Assembly (NCBI GenBank): GCA_002049455.2
Contig: KV918763.1
Coordinates: forward strand, 186,001-250,000
DNA: 64,000 nucleotides
Direction of reading: 5' to 3'
DNA from: Porphyra umbilicalis
Taxonomy: Eukaryota; Rhodophyta; Bangiophyceae; Bangiales; Bangiaceae
Both the position numbers and the translations under genes were made by a program. The notes below the pieces were generated by a model. That model ran no database searches, had not been told where the DNA came from, and saw only the letters and a list, made by a program, of their open reading frames with translations. Below, piece after piece: positions 1-11,300 of the stretch (position 1 is the first letter of the stretch; every line of letters begins with the position of its first letter).

Positions 1-1697
1 GGGAGGTCGTTGGGATGAATGAGCGAGGAAACACGAGCCGCCGGCGGACGGCGTGTTCATATGCCGTCGCCGGCGGCCGACAGCACGCGAAACGAGAAGC
101 GCGCACACGCGGAGCACGAGCGCGCGACCGCAGCCCAGGGGGCGCCCCTCCGTACAGCCGATGGCGGCCCAGGGGGCGCCCCAACGAGCCGCGGATGGCA
201 CCCCGCGCTGCGGCCCCTCGTGCGCGTGCGTGGATGGGGGGGCGCAGGGTGCTGCGGGCCCGCCCGAGCGGGAGGTGTGCCCGAGACCGCCGAGGGAGGT
301 GCATTTGAGGCTCCCCGAACGGCCCTCTCTGCGACACGGCCCCACGCGGCGCTGCCCACGAGGCGCGCCACACCGACACTGGCACGGGGCCTCGTGCGTG
401 CCCCTGTGTCGACGAGATCCCCGCCTCGTGGAAGCGGCTGAGGCACCCGCCGCGCCACGCTTGACGTGAGGCTGCCCTTCGACCAATTGGAGGGGGGGGG
501 CAGGCCTGGCGCCAACAGGGACCAGAGGAATCTGATCACGGGCCGGCTGACCCCTGGCGATGATGGATCCGCCTCCCTTCCAACATATCTGTGAACATTT
601 CCAGCAGCCAATGATATGGCTTGGATCAGATCGGAAACTTTCAAAGATTTCTCATTGCATGCAAAGGGATCACGTGATTGGTTGCGCGACCGCGCCGATA
701 TTCTCGCGCGGGCCCACCGACACTGTCCGCTTCGACGCTTGCGACAGAGCTCGTTCTGAGCAAGCCAACGCCGCCACCAGCAAAGGCGCCGTCCGCCTCT
801 CGTTCTGGAGGCATTCGAATCGAAGCATCTGTCGGACCGCGCGGTGCCTGCCGTGGCCACGTCTTGACAGCGCTTCGCACAGCGCACCCCGTTTCCAGGG
901 TCCTCGACCGAGAGCCGCGGCTCTGCGCTGTCGCGTGAGGCTCGCCATCTGTCATCAGTTCGCCAGGTGTCTTCCCGAAGTGAGATTTTTCTGCGTCGTG
1001 CCAGCAGGGCGACCAGTTCCTGTCAGTTCGTGGCGCTTTATTTTAGACGTGTGAACCTGACTTTCGGTATGTTTACTCAGATAACAAAAGTCTGCACAGA
1101 CGATTGGAAAGTGGCGACGCGTTCTTGTCGCGATCGCAGCCTTTTCGTCCCTCCCTCCCTCACCTCGTGACTGCTTGGATATATGTTCAATTTCTGTCCG
1201 CTTGGGGGTCGACGTTGCTACGCACGCTTCCCCCATCTTCTTGCACCCATCTCTGGACCATGTAGCCCCTGTTTTCGATAACTCCAGGACCGCGGACGGC
1301 CCTCTTGGATGAGAAAAATGGGGAGCCGCTGAGGGTCCTCCACGTAAGCAAACGTGGCATATTCCGTTTGGGGTTTCAGAACTTGGGGGAGACGTTGTTG
1401 GGTGTGCTCTAAGACCGCCCCACGCGTAGCACACGGCACACAACCCCACTCGCATATTCCCCACCGTTCCACCTCGCTGACTCTCCTCCAACCACCTCGT
1501 TCGGCCCCCGGGGGAAGAACGACCACCTGGCCCACTCCGCGGTTGCCGCCCGGTCACCGCGCCACGTCACACATGGACATTGGCGGCTGGGACAGCGTGA
1601 CTCGCGGCGGCCGCAGGCGCCGACAAAGGCAGGCACCGCAAACATAACGGACGCCGCCACCTCCACCGCCGCCACCGCCGCCGTCCTCGCCGCCACA
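1..1697. other. gene-free left flank
   Basis: I see no convincing gene here. The first 450 bases are GC-rich with open frames in several registers, none with a recognisable domain. From about 950 the base composition becomes mixed and frames are short. No tRNA, transposon end or tandem repeat is evident. Confidence 0.5.
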
Positions 1698-2933
1698 ATG
1701 ACAATGTTGCAAGCAGCCGCCGTCCGCGTGGTCTCCGGCTTCCCCCCCCCCCGTCACGGAGCCGGCGGCGGTCACACCGCCGCGATCGATCACCGCGCGG
1801 CGACGGGGGGGCGGCGGCGGATGCGCTCCGGTCCGGCCGCCGCCGCCCGCGACGCAAGGCGGTCGCGGGGGAGGCAGCGGCGGCGACGGAAGAGCAGGGG
1901 CGGCCGGCCACGCGCGGTGCTCCATCGCCGATCGACTCGTCCAAGCGTCGCCGCCACCACCCGCGCCGCTCCCGCGAGCACCGCCGTCGTACCGACCGCA
2001 GCCCTGCCCGCAGCAACCATGCAGTCGTTGCACCCCGACCCAGCCCGCGCCAATGGCCGACGCCAAGACGCGCCCGCCACGGCGCCCGTGCCGACCGCCC
2101 GCGCGAGTACCGACGTCGTCGTCGCCCGCCCAGCCCCGTTCCCGCCCCCCCCCGCTGTGCCCGCACCAACCGCCGACGCTGTGGGCGCGTCCTTGCCGCC
2201 GCCCGGATGCCCCACCACGGTTGCCGCCGCCGCCGTGGCCGCGGCTTTGTCGCCCCCCGCCACCGCCTGCATCTGCCTGGTCGCGGGGCCCCCCCTGGAC
2301 GCGCAGGCGGTGACGGTCACGCCATCGCCATCGATCGGCGCGTGGCGGTGGGAAGCGGCGCAGCGGTCGGACGGGGGGCACCCCAGCGCTCCTCCTCCGC
2401 CGCCGCCTCCGCCGCCGCCGCCGCGAGGCGCACCGTGTCGCCGTCGAGGGGCCGCCTGCAGCAGTGGGTGGCGGTGCCGGTGCGGACGGTCTGCTGTGCG
2501 TGCGCGGCGGCCTGTCGACCACCGACACCTCTACGCGCCGCCGCCCCATCCGCCGTGCCGACCCGAACGTCATCGGCCGCTCGCCGTGGCTGTGGCGGCA
2601 CCGGGCGCCGCCGACGGCGGGGGCGACCACCGCCGCGCCGCGGCCGCGGCCCTATCCTCACCGACACGCACCGGCGCCCCCGCCCCCACCTCCCCCCCCC
2701 CCCCGCTGCCACCGCGCGGCACGACGGTTAGCCTGTCATGTCGTCGTAGCTCAAGTATGAGCTGCATTCTTGCTTTTATGACGGAGGACAACTATCGGGC
2801 GGTGGGTGAGATGAACGCGGCGGTGGCAGCACCAATTGGGGAAAAGCAGCTGGAGGTGGAGTCTGGGGGGGTGGAGGGTGAGAGTGGCTCGTCTGATGAG
2901 GAGAGCGACGGCAGTTCCGACATGGAAAAGTGA
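1698..2933 (+). CDS. doubtful low-complexity ORF in a CCG-rich tract
   Basis: This is a 411-codon frame with a true ATG. Most of it is Pro/Ala/Arg-rich and comes from a CCG/CGC-rich tract at about 1560-2720, which is also open on the minus strand. Only the last ~55 residues look different: an ordinary segment after an internal Met near 2758, then an acidic serine-rich tail. The stop overlaps a GTGAGT that could be a splice donor, so the tail could be an exon. No family is recognised. The frame may well be a composition artefact. Confidence 0.2.
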   Translation: MTMLQAAAVRVVSGFPPPRHGAGGGHTAAIDHRAATGGRRRMRSGPAAAARDARRSRGRQRRRRKSRGGRPRAVLHRRSTRPSVAATTRAAPASTAVVPTAALPAATMQSLHPDPARANGRRQDAPATAPVPTARASTDVVVARPAPFPPPPAVPAPTADAVGASLPPPGCPTTVAAAAVAAALSPPATACICLVAGPPLDAQAVTVTPSPSIGAWRWEAAQRSDGGHPSAPPPPPPPPPPPRGAPCRRRGAACSSGWRCRCGRSAVRARRPVDHRHLYAPPPHPPCRPERHRPLAVAVAAPGAADGGGDHRRAAAAALSSPTRTGAPAPTSPPPPLPPRGTTVSLSCRRSSSMSCILAFMTEDNYRAVGEMNAAVAAPIGEKQLEVESGGVEGESGSSDEESDGSSDMEK

Positions 2934-3090
2934 GTTGTCCTTTGCTTGCTGCACGTATATGTTTTTTCTTGCATTTTCCTGTTTTCTTGGTACGGTACGA
3001 CCAGGAGGCTGGCACACGTAGGTGGCCGTTGTGGTGGGCCAACACTCGGGGGGGGGGGGCTGGATGCAATCAGGGCCGTGCACGGCCGTG

Positions 3091-3475
3091 TAGGGTTGCA
3101 CACGACGCCCCTATTTCGGGGGCGTCAGGGGCGCGCGACGGATATGACGCCTTACTGACGCCCCATTAGGCAGCCAAAACGCCCTCACGACGCCCCAAGT
3201 AGCACCCTCAGTATGCTCCATATCGTTCAAGTAGCACCCATATGGCGCTCTCATATCTTCTCATTTTTGTGTCCAGACTGGGTGCCTGTCCCCAACCAAG
3301 GTGCACAGCCGCCACCTGCTGAATCATGTGGACCCCCCTGAAAACTTCCTCTTCGCGACGCCTTCTTGACGCCCTTTAGAGTTGGGGCGTTAGGGGCGCA
3401 CGACGCCCAAATGACGCCCTGGTGACGCCCTTAACGACGCCCTTAACGACGCCCCGGGCGTTCTGAGCAACCCTA
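3091..3475. mobile_element. hAT-type MITE, copy A (non-autonomous DNA transposon)
   Basis: The element opens with TAGGGTTGC and closes with GCAACCCTA. It is flanked by an exact 8-bp duplication, CGGCCGTG, at 3083-3090 and 3476-3483. An 8-bp target duplication with a TAGGG-type end is the hallmark of the hAT superfamily. The subterminal zones are packed with copies of GACGCC in both orientations, typical of hAT transposase-binding repeats. It has no coding capacity. A second copy lies reversed at 42459-42840 with its own 8-bp duplication. Confidence 0.85.
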
Positions 3476-5592
3476 CGGCCGTGTGTGTCCGCAATTCGCA
3501 ATCGGCGAAGTCACGCATTCCATTGACCAATGCAGACGGATTTAAACTACACAAATCGCCTTGTCCGCAGCAGTATACATTTTTGTGGACCCCGTTCTGG
3601 CGATGTCGGAATTCGTTGGATTCGGGCCAGAAGGACAATCCGACTGGAGACACAGCATGGGCGACCATGGCGTTGCAGTCATGCACCGTGTCTCTTCCTC
3701 TTCGCATCTCCGGTGGAAGACAAGCGCTTTCGTGCTCGTGTCTGAAATTTTTAGAGCTGAGCCGTAGCTCACTGCTGACCTCGCATACAAAGTTTCGGTT
3801 CCAGGCGACAGCCTCCCGTCTCGTGCGGTTTTTTTTCTGTTATGTCTAGCTATATGGGATGGACCTTTAGGAGTTCACACTGCTACCGTCTACCGTTCGT
3901 TGTGGGAGGTGATAGATGCGGTAAACTCTTCCACGAGACGCTATTCGAACGACAGCGCTCCAACAACGCGTTCTTGTTGCCATAAATTGGCTGGCCTCGG
4001 CGCCGCAGCTCCTCCTGGAGGTGCTTAAATGAGACTCGAGAGGCCATGCTGGATCAGATGGGAGTGTGGCACAGCAACGATTGGGGTGGTGGTTTGGTTA
4101 GGTGGTCGATGCGGGGAGCGGTGTGAGAGCATTGTTAACAATGAGATGCTATCCCCATATTCAAGCCACGTTGCACAACGTGTCCCATTAAGCACCTGAA
4201 GTCCGACGTAACACCTCTTTTTAGACGAAGAAGCCCTTTTTTTGTTCGGGCCATGGAAATCGAACTACCTACTTGATTCTGGCTTCCGCTGACCAGGAAT
4301 AGCTGTGCGGCTATCGCTTTTCTATTTCGAGTCGGAATAGCTTTTAGGATAGCCGAGGCTATCTCACGGGGGCCTCTGATTGGCCCATGTGATGGATCAA
4401 CGACCCGTTTCACAGCAAATAGTAGCACGTGGCTGAAACGTGTGCGCCACGTCTGCAAGGTTGACTGCCAGTTTCTTCTGGGCAGAGGTGGTGGGAACGT
4501 CCGCAAGAGCTGTCGTGCATGGCAATGGTCCTACAGTGACGTCCTTCTAGGCGTGGTCGTCATCAAGCGCTGCACATTTTGACCTGTTTCTTTGTCCGTC
4601 TGCCGACGAGCGTTCTCTGCGCCTTCGTTATGGTTGATACGGCTGCTGGCCACAGTTGTCATCTGCCGCTGCAGTGAATCAAGTCCTGGCAGAAAATATC
4701 GTCTTGATCGGGCCCAGACAAGGCCTGGTGTAAGGAAACCAGCAGGTATTTAGGCTCATGACAGCAGAGCAGCCAACCGCTGACGTACATGTGGCTGTCT
4801 AAGAGCGGTACCAACAACGTTCCGCATCCACAAAATATGGGCCCACGTGTCCCACGTGGCCCCACGTGGCGCTCTATGTGGAAAAACGCAGCCTGAGTGA
4901 CCACCGACAACGTCAGCGAGCCGGATCTGTCCACAAAGGCACCAGAAACGATTTAGAAGATTGGGATAAGTCCAACCGGATAACAGGCGGGGGGTACGGA
5001 AGCGTTCGCGAATGCCGGCGCGTTCTCCACATAGAAGGCCGATATGCGGATCCCGAGCGCCCGTTCGCGACTGTGTCGAGAAGTTTGACATGAATCTGAG
5101 TGCTGTCATGGACGGAACGAAGCCAAACGAAGCCAAACGACGCTCAATGATGACCGCGATCGTGGCCACGTGTGGCGTCGCTTGATCGCACAGCGTGATT
5201 TGATCCGGCGCGGGGGCCAGCGAGAGGTGACTGAATGACCGGTCACGCGCAGTATGACCAAGCCCAGGTCATCTATCATTTCGCGTGGGGCACGAATCTC
5301 GAACAGGTCGCTTTGTGCTGCCATGTGGCGGCTTCCTCGACCCCTGCCGAGTGTCTTCAACGGCCTCTATCTCGGAGGGTCACATTGAAAGCGTACGTTG
5401 CCTGACACCGCGTCTCGCGAGGCCAAAAGAGAGACGTGAACGCACAAAACAGGTCGCATGCGCTGTGGGCCGCGCACCTTCGGAGTGGACCTGATATGAC
5501 TGCGTCACGGCCCTCTGGGGACCGGTTGTGCTCAGCACACTGGGCTGTGTCCACGCACGGATTATTTGTGGAGCCGCGCCGCGCCACGCGTC
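3476..5592. other. intergenic, no gene seen
   Basis: Only short open frames with no recognisable domains. The only notable local feature is a cluster of three CACGTG hexamers near 4844-4868, annotated separately. Confidence 0.5.
4844..4868. promoter_or_regulatory. three clustered CACGTG (G-box/E-box) motifs
   Basis: CACGTG occurs at 4844, 4853 and 4863. In plants and algae this hexamer is bound by bHLH and bZIP factors. It lies about 750 bases upstream of the Harbinger transposase start and may belong to that element's promoter. The function is an inference from motif density only. Confidence 0.25.
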
Positions 5593-7551
5593 ATGTGGGC
5601 GTGCGATGCCGGGCCCCGCACTGTTGGCGGACCAGCCATCGGGTGCCTGGGGCCGGTGGTGATGCCTGCACCCCCACCAGCATGCCTGATTTGGGGGGGG
5701 GGGGCGGCAGCAGCAGCGTCTGGCGACTTTTTTTATATGCCGTGCGCCGGGCGCGTCCGCATGACACGCACCACAGCCGCCCACCGCCCCCCGCCCCCGC
5801 CCGCCGCCGCGCATTGCCGCCCACCGACCGACGTCGTGCCCACCGTCGTGCGCCACCGTCGTGCGCCACTGTCGTGCGCCACCGTCGTCACGCCCATCTT
5901 CTTTGCGGTAGCTCGACGCGCACCGCCGCGCACCGCCGCCCACCGCCGCCCACCGCCGCCCACCGCTGCCCACTGCCACCCACCGACCAACGTCGTGCCC
6001 ACCGTCGTGCGCCACCATCGTGCGCCACCGTCGTGCGCCACCGTCGTGACACCCATCTTTGTCGCAGTAGCATTTGCTCGGCCAACGTGTGGCCGACAGG
6101 CCATAGACGAGGCGGGTGAGGACGAGCTGGAGCTTGCGGCGGTTCTGGGCGCACGAGCTTGCTTTGGAGCGCGCCGTGCACGGCTAGCCATATGTGCGGG
6201 TCATGTGCGCAAACGTGCGGGGGGCTCTCGACGCGGGCGCCGACCTAATCGGCAGCGTGATTTTGACCTGGGTGCGTTTGCCATTCTGCGTGACTATTTC
6301 GGTGTAGACGGGCGGCCGCCTGTGTACGGCGAGGACGAGTTTGAGGACCGTTTCCGGATGCCGCGTCCAGTTTTCAACCGCTTGTTCCGTGCCATCCACG
6401 ACCAGCCGTTCTGGAGGCGTAGTGTCAACGCTACCGGCCGCCCGCAGGCTCATGCCATCCAGAAGGTGGCGGCTGCCTTGCGAGTGCTGGGGTACGGCGA
6501 GTCGTTCGATCGCGCGGATGAGTACTGCCGCCTCTCCCGCTCTACCATTGACGACGCCACTCACCACCTCACGGAGGTCATCATCGACCAGTGGGAGTCG
6601 ACGTACCTTCGTCGCCCGACGGACGTGGAGCTGGAGCACATTCTGACGCGAAATGCGGCCCGCGGTATGCCGGGCTGTATGGGCTCCATCGACTGCACAC
6701 ATTGGCAGTGGCACAAGTGCCCAAAGGCCCTTGGCGGGCAGTACCTGGACCGCAAAGGTAGGCGCTCTGTCGTTATTGAGACGGTATGTGATGAGGACCT
6801 GTATATCTGGCATTTGTTTGTTGGCTGTCCTGGGGCGTACAACGACATGAACGTGCTGGCATCGTCTCCGCTGATGCTTGACGTGAACGCGGGTGCTTGG
6901 CCACCAAGGAAGTACAAGTACACACTGAACGGCCGCTCTCGTCGCTTGCTCTTTTACGCGGCCGATGCGGGCTACCCTCGGTATGCTTTGGTTGCTCTCC
7001 CGCACCCGAAGCCTGACGGTCCCAAACTGCTGGTGTACAATCGCCTCCAGGAGGCGGTGCGCAAGGATGCAGAACGTCTTTACGCGGTATGGTGGTCACG
7101 GTGGTTCATCATGAAGTATCCGGCCCGATACATGTCGGTTTTACGCCTGATCAAGACGGCCAAGGCAACTGCCATCCTGCACAACATGGCCGTCGAGCAC
7201 AAGCGGCATGGCTTCATTGCTGCAGTGCGCGGGAGCGCTGCCGCGGCCGACGGCGGCTCACGTACTGGCGACGGGCAATCGGCGGCCTTCACCAAGGATG
7301 CGGGGCCGCAACAAGATTGTGTGTGGGGCGAGGCGGTGGCCGCCGCGACAACCCATGAGCCCGAGGCTGCAGACGACGGTCGAGGTCCTATCGTGGGGTC
7401 AGCGAGGTACATGCACATGGCCGAGGCCGAGGCCAAGAACACCGACCGTCACTTGTCGTTGCTCAACGACTTGTCGGAGCACGTTTGGGCAGACCGCGGT
7501 AGACTGCTAGCGCCCTATGTACGCTTGCCGCTGACTGGGGCACACGAGTGA
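5593..7551 (+). CDS. PIF/Harbinger-type DDE transposase
   Basis: This is the transposase of a PIF/Harbinger cut-and-paste DNA transposon, of the plant-transposon (PF04827-like) branch. The core has the family signatures GSIDCTHWQW, then IWHLFVGCPGAYNDMNVL, then a QEAVRKDAERLYAVW segment. These supply the presumptive catalytic D367, D418 and E494, counting from the ATG used. The RPVFNRLF region and the following helices match the family's N-terminal DNA-binding part. The first ~170 codons are Pro/Arg/Ala-rich and contain a 53-residue duplication, so the natural start may lie further in. The frame is intact from the repeats to the stop, so the gene may be functional. Its usual partner, a Myb/SANT-like protein, could be the minus-strand gene at 11301-13163. 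Confidence 0.85.
   Translation: MWACDAGPRTVGGPAIGCLGPVVMPAPPPACLIWGGGAAAAASGDFFYMPCAGRVRMTRTTAAHRPPPPPAAAHCRPPTDVVPTVVRHRRAPLSCATVVTPIFFAVARRAPPRTAAHRRPPPPTAAHCHPPTNVVPTVVRHHRAPPSCATVVTPIFVAVAFARPTCGRQAIDEAGEDELELAAVLGARACFGARRARLAICAGHVRKRAGGSRRGRRPNRQRDFDLGAFAILRDYFGVDGRPPVYGEDEFEDRFRMPRPVFNRLFRAIHDQPFWRRSVNATGRPQAHAIQKVAAALRVLGYGESFDRADEYCRLSRSTIDDATHHLTEVIIDQWESTYLRRPTDVELEHILTRNAARGMPGCMGSIDCTHWQWHKCPKALGGQYLDRKGRRSVVIETVCDEDLYIWHLFVGCPGAYNDMNVLASSPLMLDVNAGAWPPRKYKYTLNGRSRRLLFYAADAGYPRYALVALPHPKPDGPKLLVYNRLQEAVRKDAERLYAVWWSRWFIMKYPARYMSVLRLIKTAKATAILHNMAVEHKRHGFIAAVRGSAAAADGGSRTGDGQSAAFTKDAGPQQDCVWGEAVAAATTHEPEAADDGRGPIVGSARYMHMAEAEAKNTDRHLSLLNDLSEHVWADRGRLLAPYVRLPLTGAHE
5800..6072 (+). 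repeat. in-frame 159-bp tandem duplication in the transposase N-terminus
   Basis: The segment around ACGTCGTGCCCACCGTCGTG at 5831 recurs at 5990, a spacing of 159 bp. Shorter CACCGTCGTGCGC iterations lie inside each copy. As 159 is a multiple of three the reading frame survives, giving two 53-residue copies of a VVRHRRAP…CATVVTPIF unit. Confidence 0.65.
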
Positions 7552-7658
7552 GGTTGCTGGGGGCTGAGGTGTCTATGACCACGCCGAGCTGTGAAGCAAA
7601 GGTTTTTTTTTCCCGCTAGTCGGGTTTTTTTTCCCTTGGACATGCTTGTTGTCCCTTA
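7552..7658. other. 3' flank of the transposase
   Basis: A short, T-rich stretch with TTTTTTTT and TTTTTTTTCCC runs, just before the hairpin MITE. It may hold the transposase 3' end. No clear poly(A) signal is seen. Confidence 0.3.
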
Positions 7659-7790
7659 CAGCCGTTCTCTCAAAAATCCCGCACTCCAACTGTTGCAGAA
7701 GAGTTCCAAATCGGCCTCTGCGGGGTCGTAGAGGCCGATTTGGAACTCTTTTGCAACTGTTGGAGTGCGGGATTTTTGGGAGAACGGGTG
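7659..7790. mobile_element. 132-bp hairpin MITE, Tc1/mariner-like ends
   Basis: The element is a near-perfect palindrome with arms of about 60 bases. It starts CAGCCGTTCTC, ends GAGAACGGGTG and is bracketed by TA dinucleotides at 7657-7658 and 7791-7792. TA target sites and CAGCC-type ends suggest the Tc1/mariner superfamily. A related, more diverged copy lies at 24542-24679, also TA-flanked. It has no coding capacity. Confidence 0.7.
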
Positions 7791-8189
7791 TATCGTCCAG
7801 TTCTCTGAGTGGGGGGGGTAGACTGCCAACAATGTGTGCCTCTCAAGCCCCTGGCTCACCTCTCTCCAGGCCTACGAGACGTCGGCAGGTGCTGTTCATG
7901 CCTCCCAGAGGCAGCTAGCCATGGTCACTGGAACTCGGCGCGCAGGCAGAGCGTGTTCTGCGAATATGAAACAGCTGTGCGCCAAAGGACTCTGAGACTC
8001 TGTACAAATGTGTTATTATTATTTTATATATAAATGATGTGATGCGAGTGGTGCCGCCTACCGCGAGTGGCGCCGCCTCCCGCCGCCGCTCTCGCAGCTA
8101 GCAAGATGCAACAGACAGCGCATGGAAGGGCGGCATAGGTCTTGAGACACTGCCGTGGTGAGGAGAGAACCAGACCCACACCCCCCTTC
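7791..8189. other. gap between MITE and minisatellite
   Basis: Mixed composition with a short AT-rich patch near 8010-8040. No gene or RNA recognised. Confidence 0.4.
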
Positions 8190-10690
8190 CCCTCTTCCCG
8201 CACCCCCTGCCAACGACACCGCGACACTGCCACAGCACGGAACCCGCCGCCCCCAAAGCCCCCACCGACGACACATGCCGACGCGCCAAAGGCTGCGACC
8301 GACGACACTCGCCGCCGTCACCGAAGCCGCCACCAAAACTGGCCGCCGCCGCCCTCAACGCCCAAACCGACAACACACACCGCCGCCCCAAACGCGACCA
8401 CCGTCAGGGCCAGCCGCCTCCCCCAGCGCCGCCGCCGACAGCACTCGACGCCGCCGCCAACGCCGTCACATGCAACGGCCGCCGCCGCCCTCAACGCCCA
8501 AACCGACAACGCACGCCGCCACCCCCAACGAAACCACCGTCGGGGACAGCCGCGGCCCTCAGCCCTAGCCGCCGCCGCGACCGCCGCCACCTGCAACGGC
8601 CGCCGCCGCCAACACCGCCACCTGGAACGGCCGCCGCTCCCCCCAAGGCTTCCACCGAGACCCCACGCCGTCGCCCCTAACACCACCACCGACAAGGCCA
8701 GCCGCCGCCCCCAGCGCCGCCGCCGACACCACTCGCCGCCGCCGCCACCGCCGCCACATGCAACGGCCGCCGCCGTCCTCAACGCCCAAACAGAAAACGC
8801 ACGCCGCCGCCCCCAACGCGACCACCGTCAGGGCCAGCCGCCGCCCCCAGCGCCACCGCCGACAGCACTCGCCGCCGCCGCCACCGCCGCAACATGCAAC
8901 GGCCGACGTCGTCGAAAACGCCCTCACTGACGATGCCCGCCAACGCCCCCAACGCAACAACCGATAAGGCCAGCCGCCGCACCGAGCGCCGCCGCCGACA
9001 GCCCTCGCCGCCGCCGCCAACGCCACCACCTGCAAAGGCCGCCGTCGCCGCCAGCGCCCTCACTGACGACGCACGCCGCCGCCCCCAACGAGACCACCGT
9101 CAGGGACAGCCGACGCCCCCAGCGCCACCGCCGTCAGCACTCGCCGCCGCCGCCAACGTCGCCACTCGAACCAGCCGCCGCCGCCCTCAAAGCCCAAACC
9201 GACACCGCACGCCACCACCTCAAACACCAGCACCGTCGAGGAAAGCCGCCGCACCTCAAACACCAGCACCGTCGCGGAAAGCCGCCGCACCCAGCGCCGC
9301 CGCCGACATCCAGCGCCGCAGCCGACAGCACTTGACGCCGCCGCCAACGCCGTCACCTGCAACGGCCGCCGCTCCCCCTAAGGCCCCCACCGAAATCGCA
9401 CGCTGCCGCTCCCAACACCACCACCACCGAGGCCAGCCGCCGCCCCCAGCGCCGCCACCAACAGCACTCGCCGCCGCCACCAGCGTCGCCACCTGCAATG
9501 GCCGCCGCCGCCCTCAACGCACAAACCGACAACGCACGCCAGGCACCTTACCAAACACCATCACGCAATAGGCATGCCGCCGCCCCCAGGGCCGCCGCAG
9601 ACAGCACGCGCCGCCGCCCCACCAACAGCCACGTGCAACGGCCGCCGCCGCCAACACCGCCACCTGGAACGGCCGCCGCTCCCCCCAAGGCTTCCACAGA
9701 GACCCCACGCCGCCGCCCCTAACACCACCACCGACAAGGCCAGCCGCCGCCCCCAGCGCCGCCGACGACATCACTCGCCGCCGCCGCCACCGCCGCCACA
9801 TGCAGCGGCCGCCGCTGCCCTTAACGCCGAAAAAGAAAACGCACGCCACCGCCCCCACCGCGACCACCGTCAGGGCCAGCCGCCGCCCCCAGCGCCACCG
9901 CCGACAGCACTCGCCGCCGCCGCCACCGCCGCAACATGCAACGGCAGCCGAGCACTCGCCGCCGCCGCCACCGCCGCAACATGCAACGGCCACCGTCGCC
10001 TAAAACGCCCTCACTGACGACGCCCGCCGCCACCCCCAACGCAACAACCGATAAGGCCAGCCGCCGCACCCAGCGCCGCCGCCGACAGCACTCGACGCCG
10101 CCGCCAACGCCGCCACCTGCAACGGCCGCCGCCCCCCCCAAGGCCCCCACCGAGAACGCACGCCGCCGCCCCCAACTCCACCATCGACATCGCCAGCCGC
10201 CGCACCCAGCGCCGCCGCCGACAGCACTCGACGCCGCCGCCAACGCCGCCACCTGCAACGGCCGCCGCCCCCCCCAAGGCCCCCACCGAGAACGCACGCC
10301 GCCGCCCCCAACTCCACCATCGACATGGCCAGCCGCCGCACCCAGCGCCGCCGCAGACAGCACTCGACGCCGCCTCCAACGCCGCCACCTGCAACGGCCG
10401 CCGCCCCTTTCAAGGCCCCCACCGAGAACGCACGCCGCCGCCCCCAACGCCACCATCGACAAGGCCAGCCGCCACACCCAGCGCCGCCGCCGGCAGCCCT
10501 CGCCGCCGCCGCCAACGCCACCACCTGCAACGGCCGCCGTCGCCGCCAACTCCCTCACTGACGACGCACGCCGCCGCCCCCAGCGCCGCCACCGACGACG
10601 GACGCCACCTCCTCCAACGCTACCACCAGGGCCGCCAGCGCCGCCACCGACGACGGACGCCACCTCCTCCAACGCTGCCACCAGAGTCGA
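8190..10690. repeat. minisatellite with about 136-bp units
   Basis: About 2.5 kb of diverged tandem units rich in CCGCCG, each with landmarks such as CTGCAACGGCCGCC and GACAGCACTCG. In the best-preserved part CAACGGCC recurs near 10120, 10256, 10392 and 10528, a steady 136-bp spacing. Because 136 is not a multiple of three, the open frames running through the array change register at every unit. I therefore do not annotate them as genes. The array lies between the Harbinger transposase and the Myb-like gene. Confidence 0.8.
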
Positions 10691-10794
10691 ACGCTGGCAA
10701 ACTCAGCACCACAGAAGACGCACGGTGGCAAGCTGGTTCGAGAGGAGGTGTGCAAAATGCGGGGATCCACTGCTTCTACATCCGTACTCTTCAA

Positions 10795-10925
10795 ATATCC
10801 CGCAGTCTGAAGTTTTCCGCTCTCCAACTGCTACAATAGTGTTCCAAATGGGCGTCGAGGACGCCGCCGAGGCCGCTTTTGGACGCACACGCAGCATTTG
10901 GAGTGCGAATTATTTCGGCGAAGTG
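10795..10925. mobile_element. possible decayed relative of the 7659-7790 MITE
   Basis: The stretch has ATATCCCGCAGTCTG, CTCTCCAACTGCTACAA and GTGTTCCAAATGGGCGTCGA in the same order as the related words in the hairpin MITE at 7659-7790. It ends with GCATTTGGAGTGCGAATTATTT, resembling that element's right arm. Ends and target sites are not clear. Confidence 0.35.
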
Positions 10926-11300
10926 CTGTCAATTTGGCAGTAGGTTCGTCTATTGATTTCCCTGTATTGAGAATCTGTAAACCAGAGTGGGCAGTGGCGA
11001 GTCTGTCGAGGGGAACAAGTCACAGAGGAAAAAACGGATTGTCTCTGCTGTGCATACATGGTATGTGCAGTACCGCACAATAGCACCACACAACCGTGAT
11101 ATCGAAGAGCACGGCACCACGAACAGCTACAGAGTTCATCATCAATATGAGCTACGCAGAGCTCAAACATCAAAGCAGATAGCATACAACCAAAAAAAAT
11201 AGAAAGCAAGGAAGAGAATCACCAGTGTACGCTGGCATCAGAGGGTCGGCAAGGCACTCGTCGTGTCGTTAGTCGCGGCCGTGAAGGCGACGGCGGTCGT
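10926..11300. other. 3' flank of the Myb-like gene
   Basis: AT-richer, mixed sequence downstream of the minus-strand gene. It probably holds that gene's 3' untranslated region. Nothing else is recognised. Confidence 0.4.

Noticed and set aside
8142-10943. Long Pro/Arg-rich frames across the minisatellite
   Set aside because: The 136-bp unit shifts frame at each repeat, so no consistent protein can be encoded.
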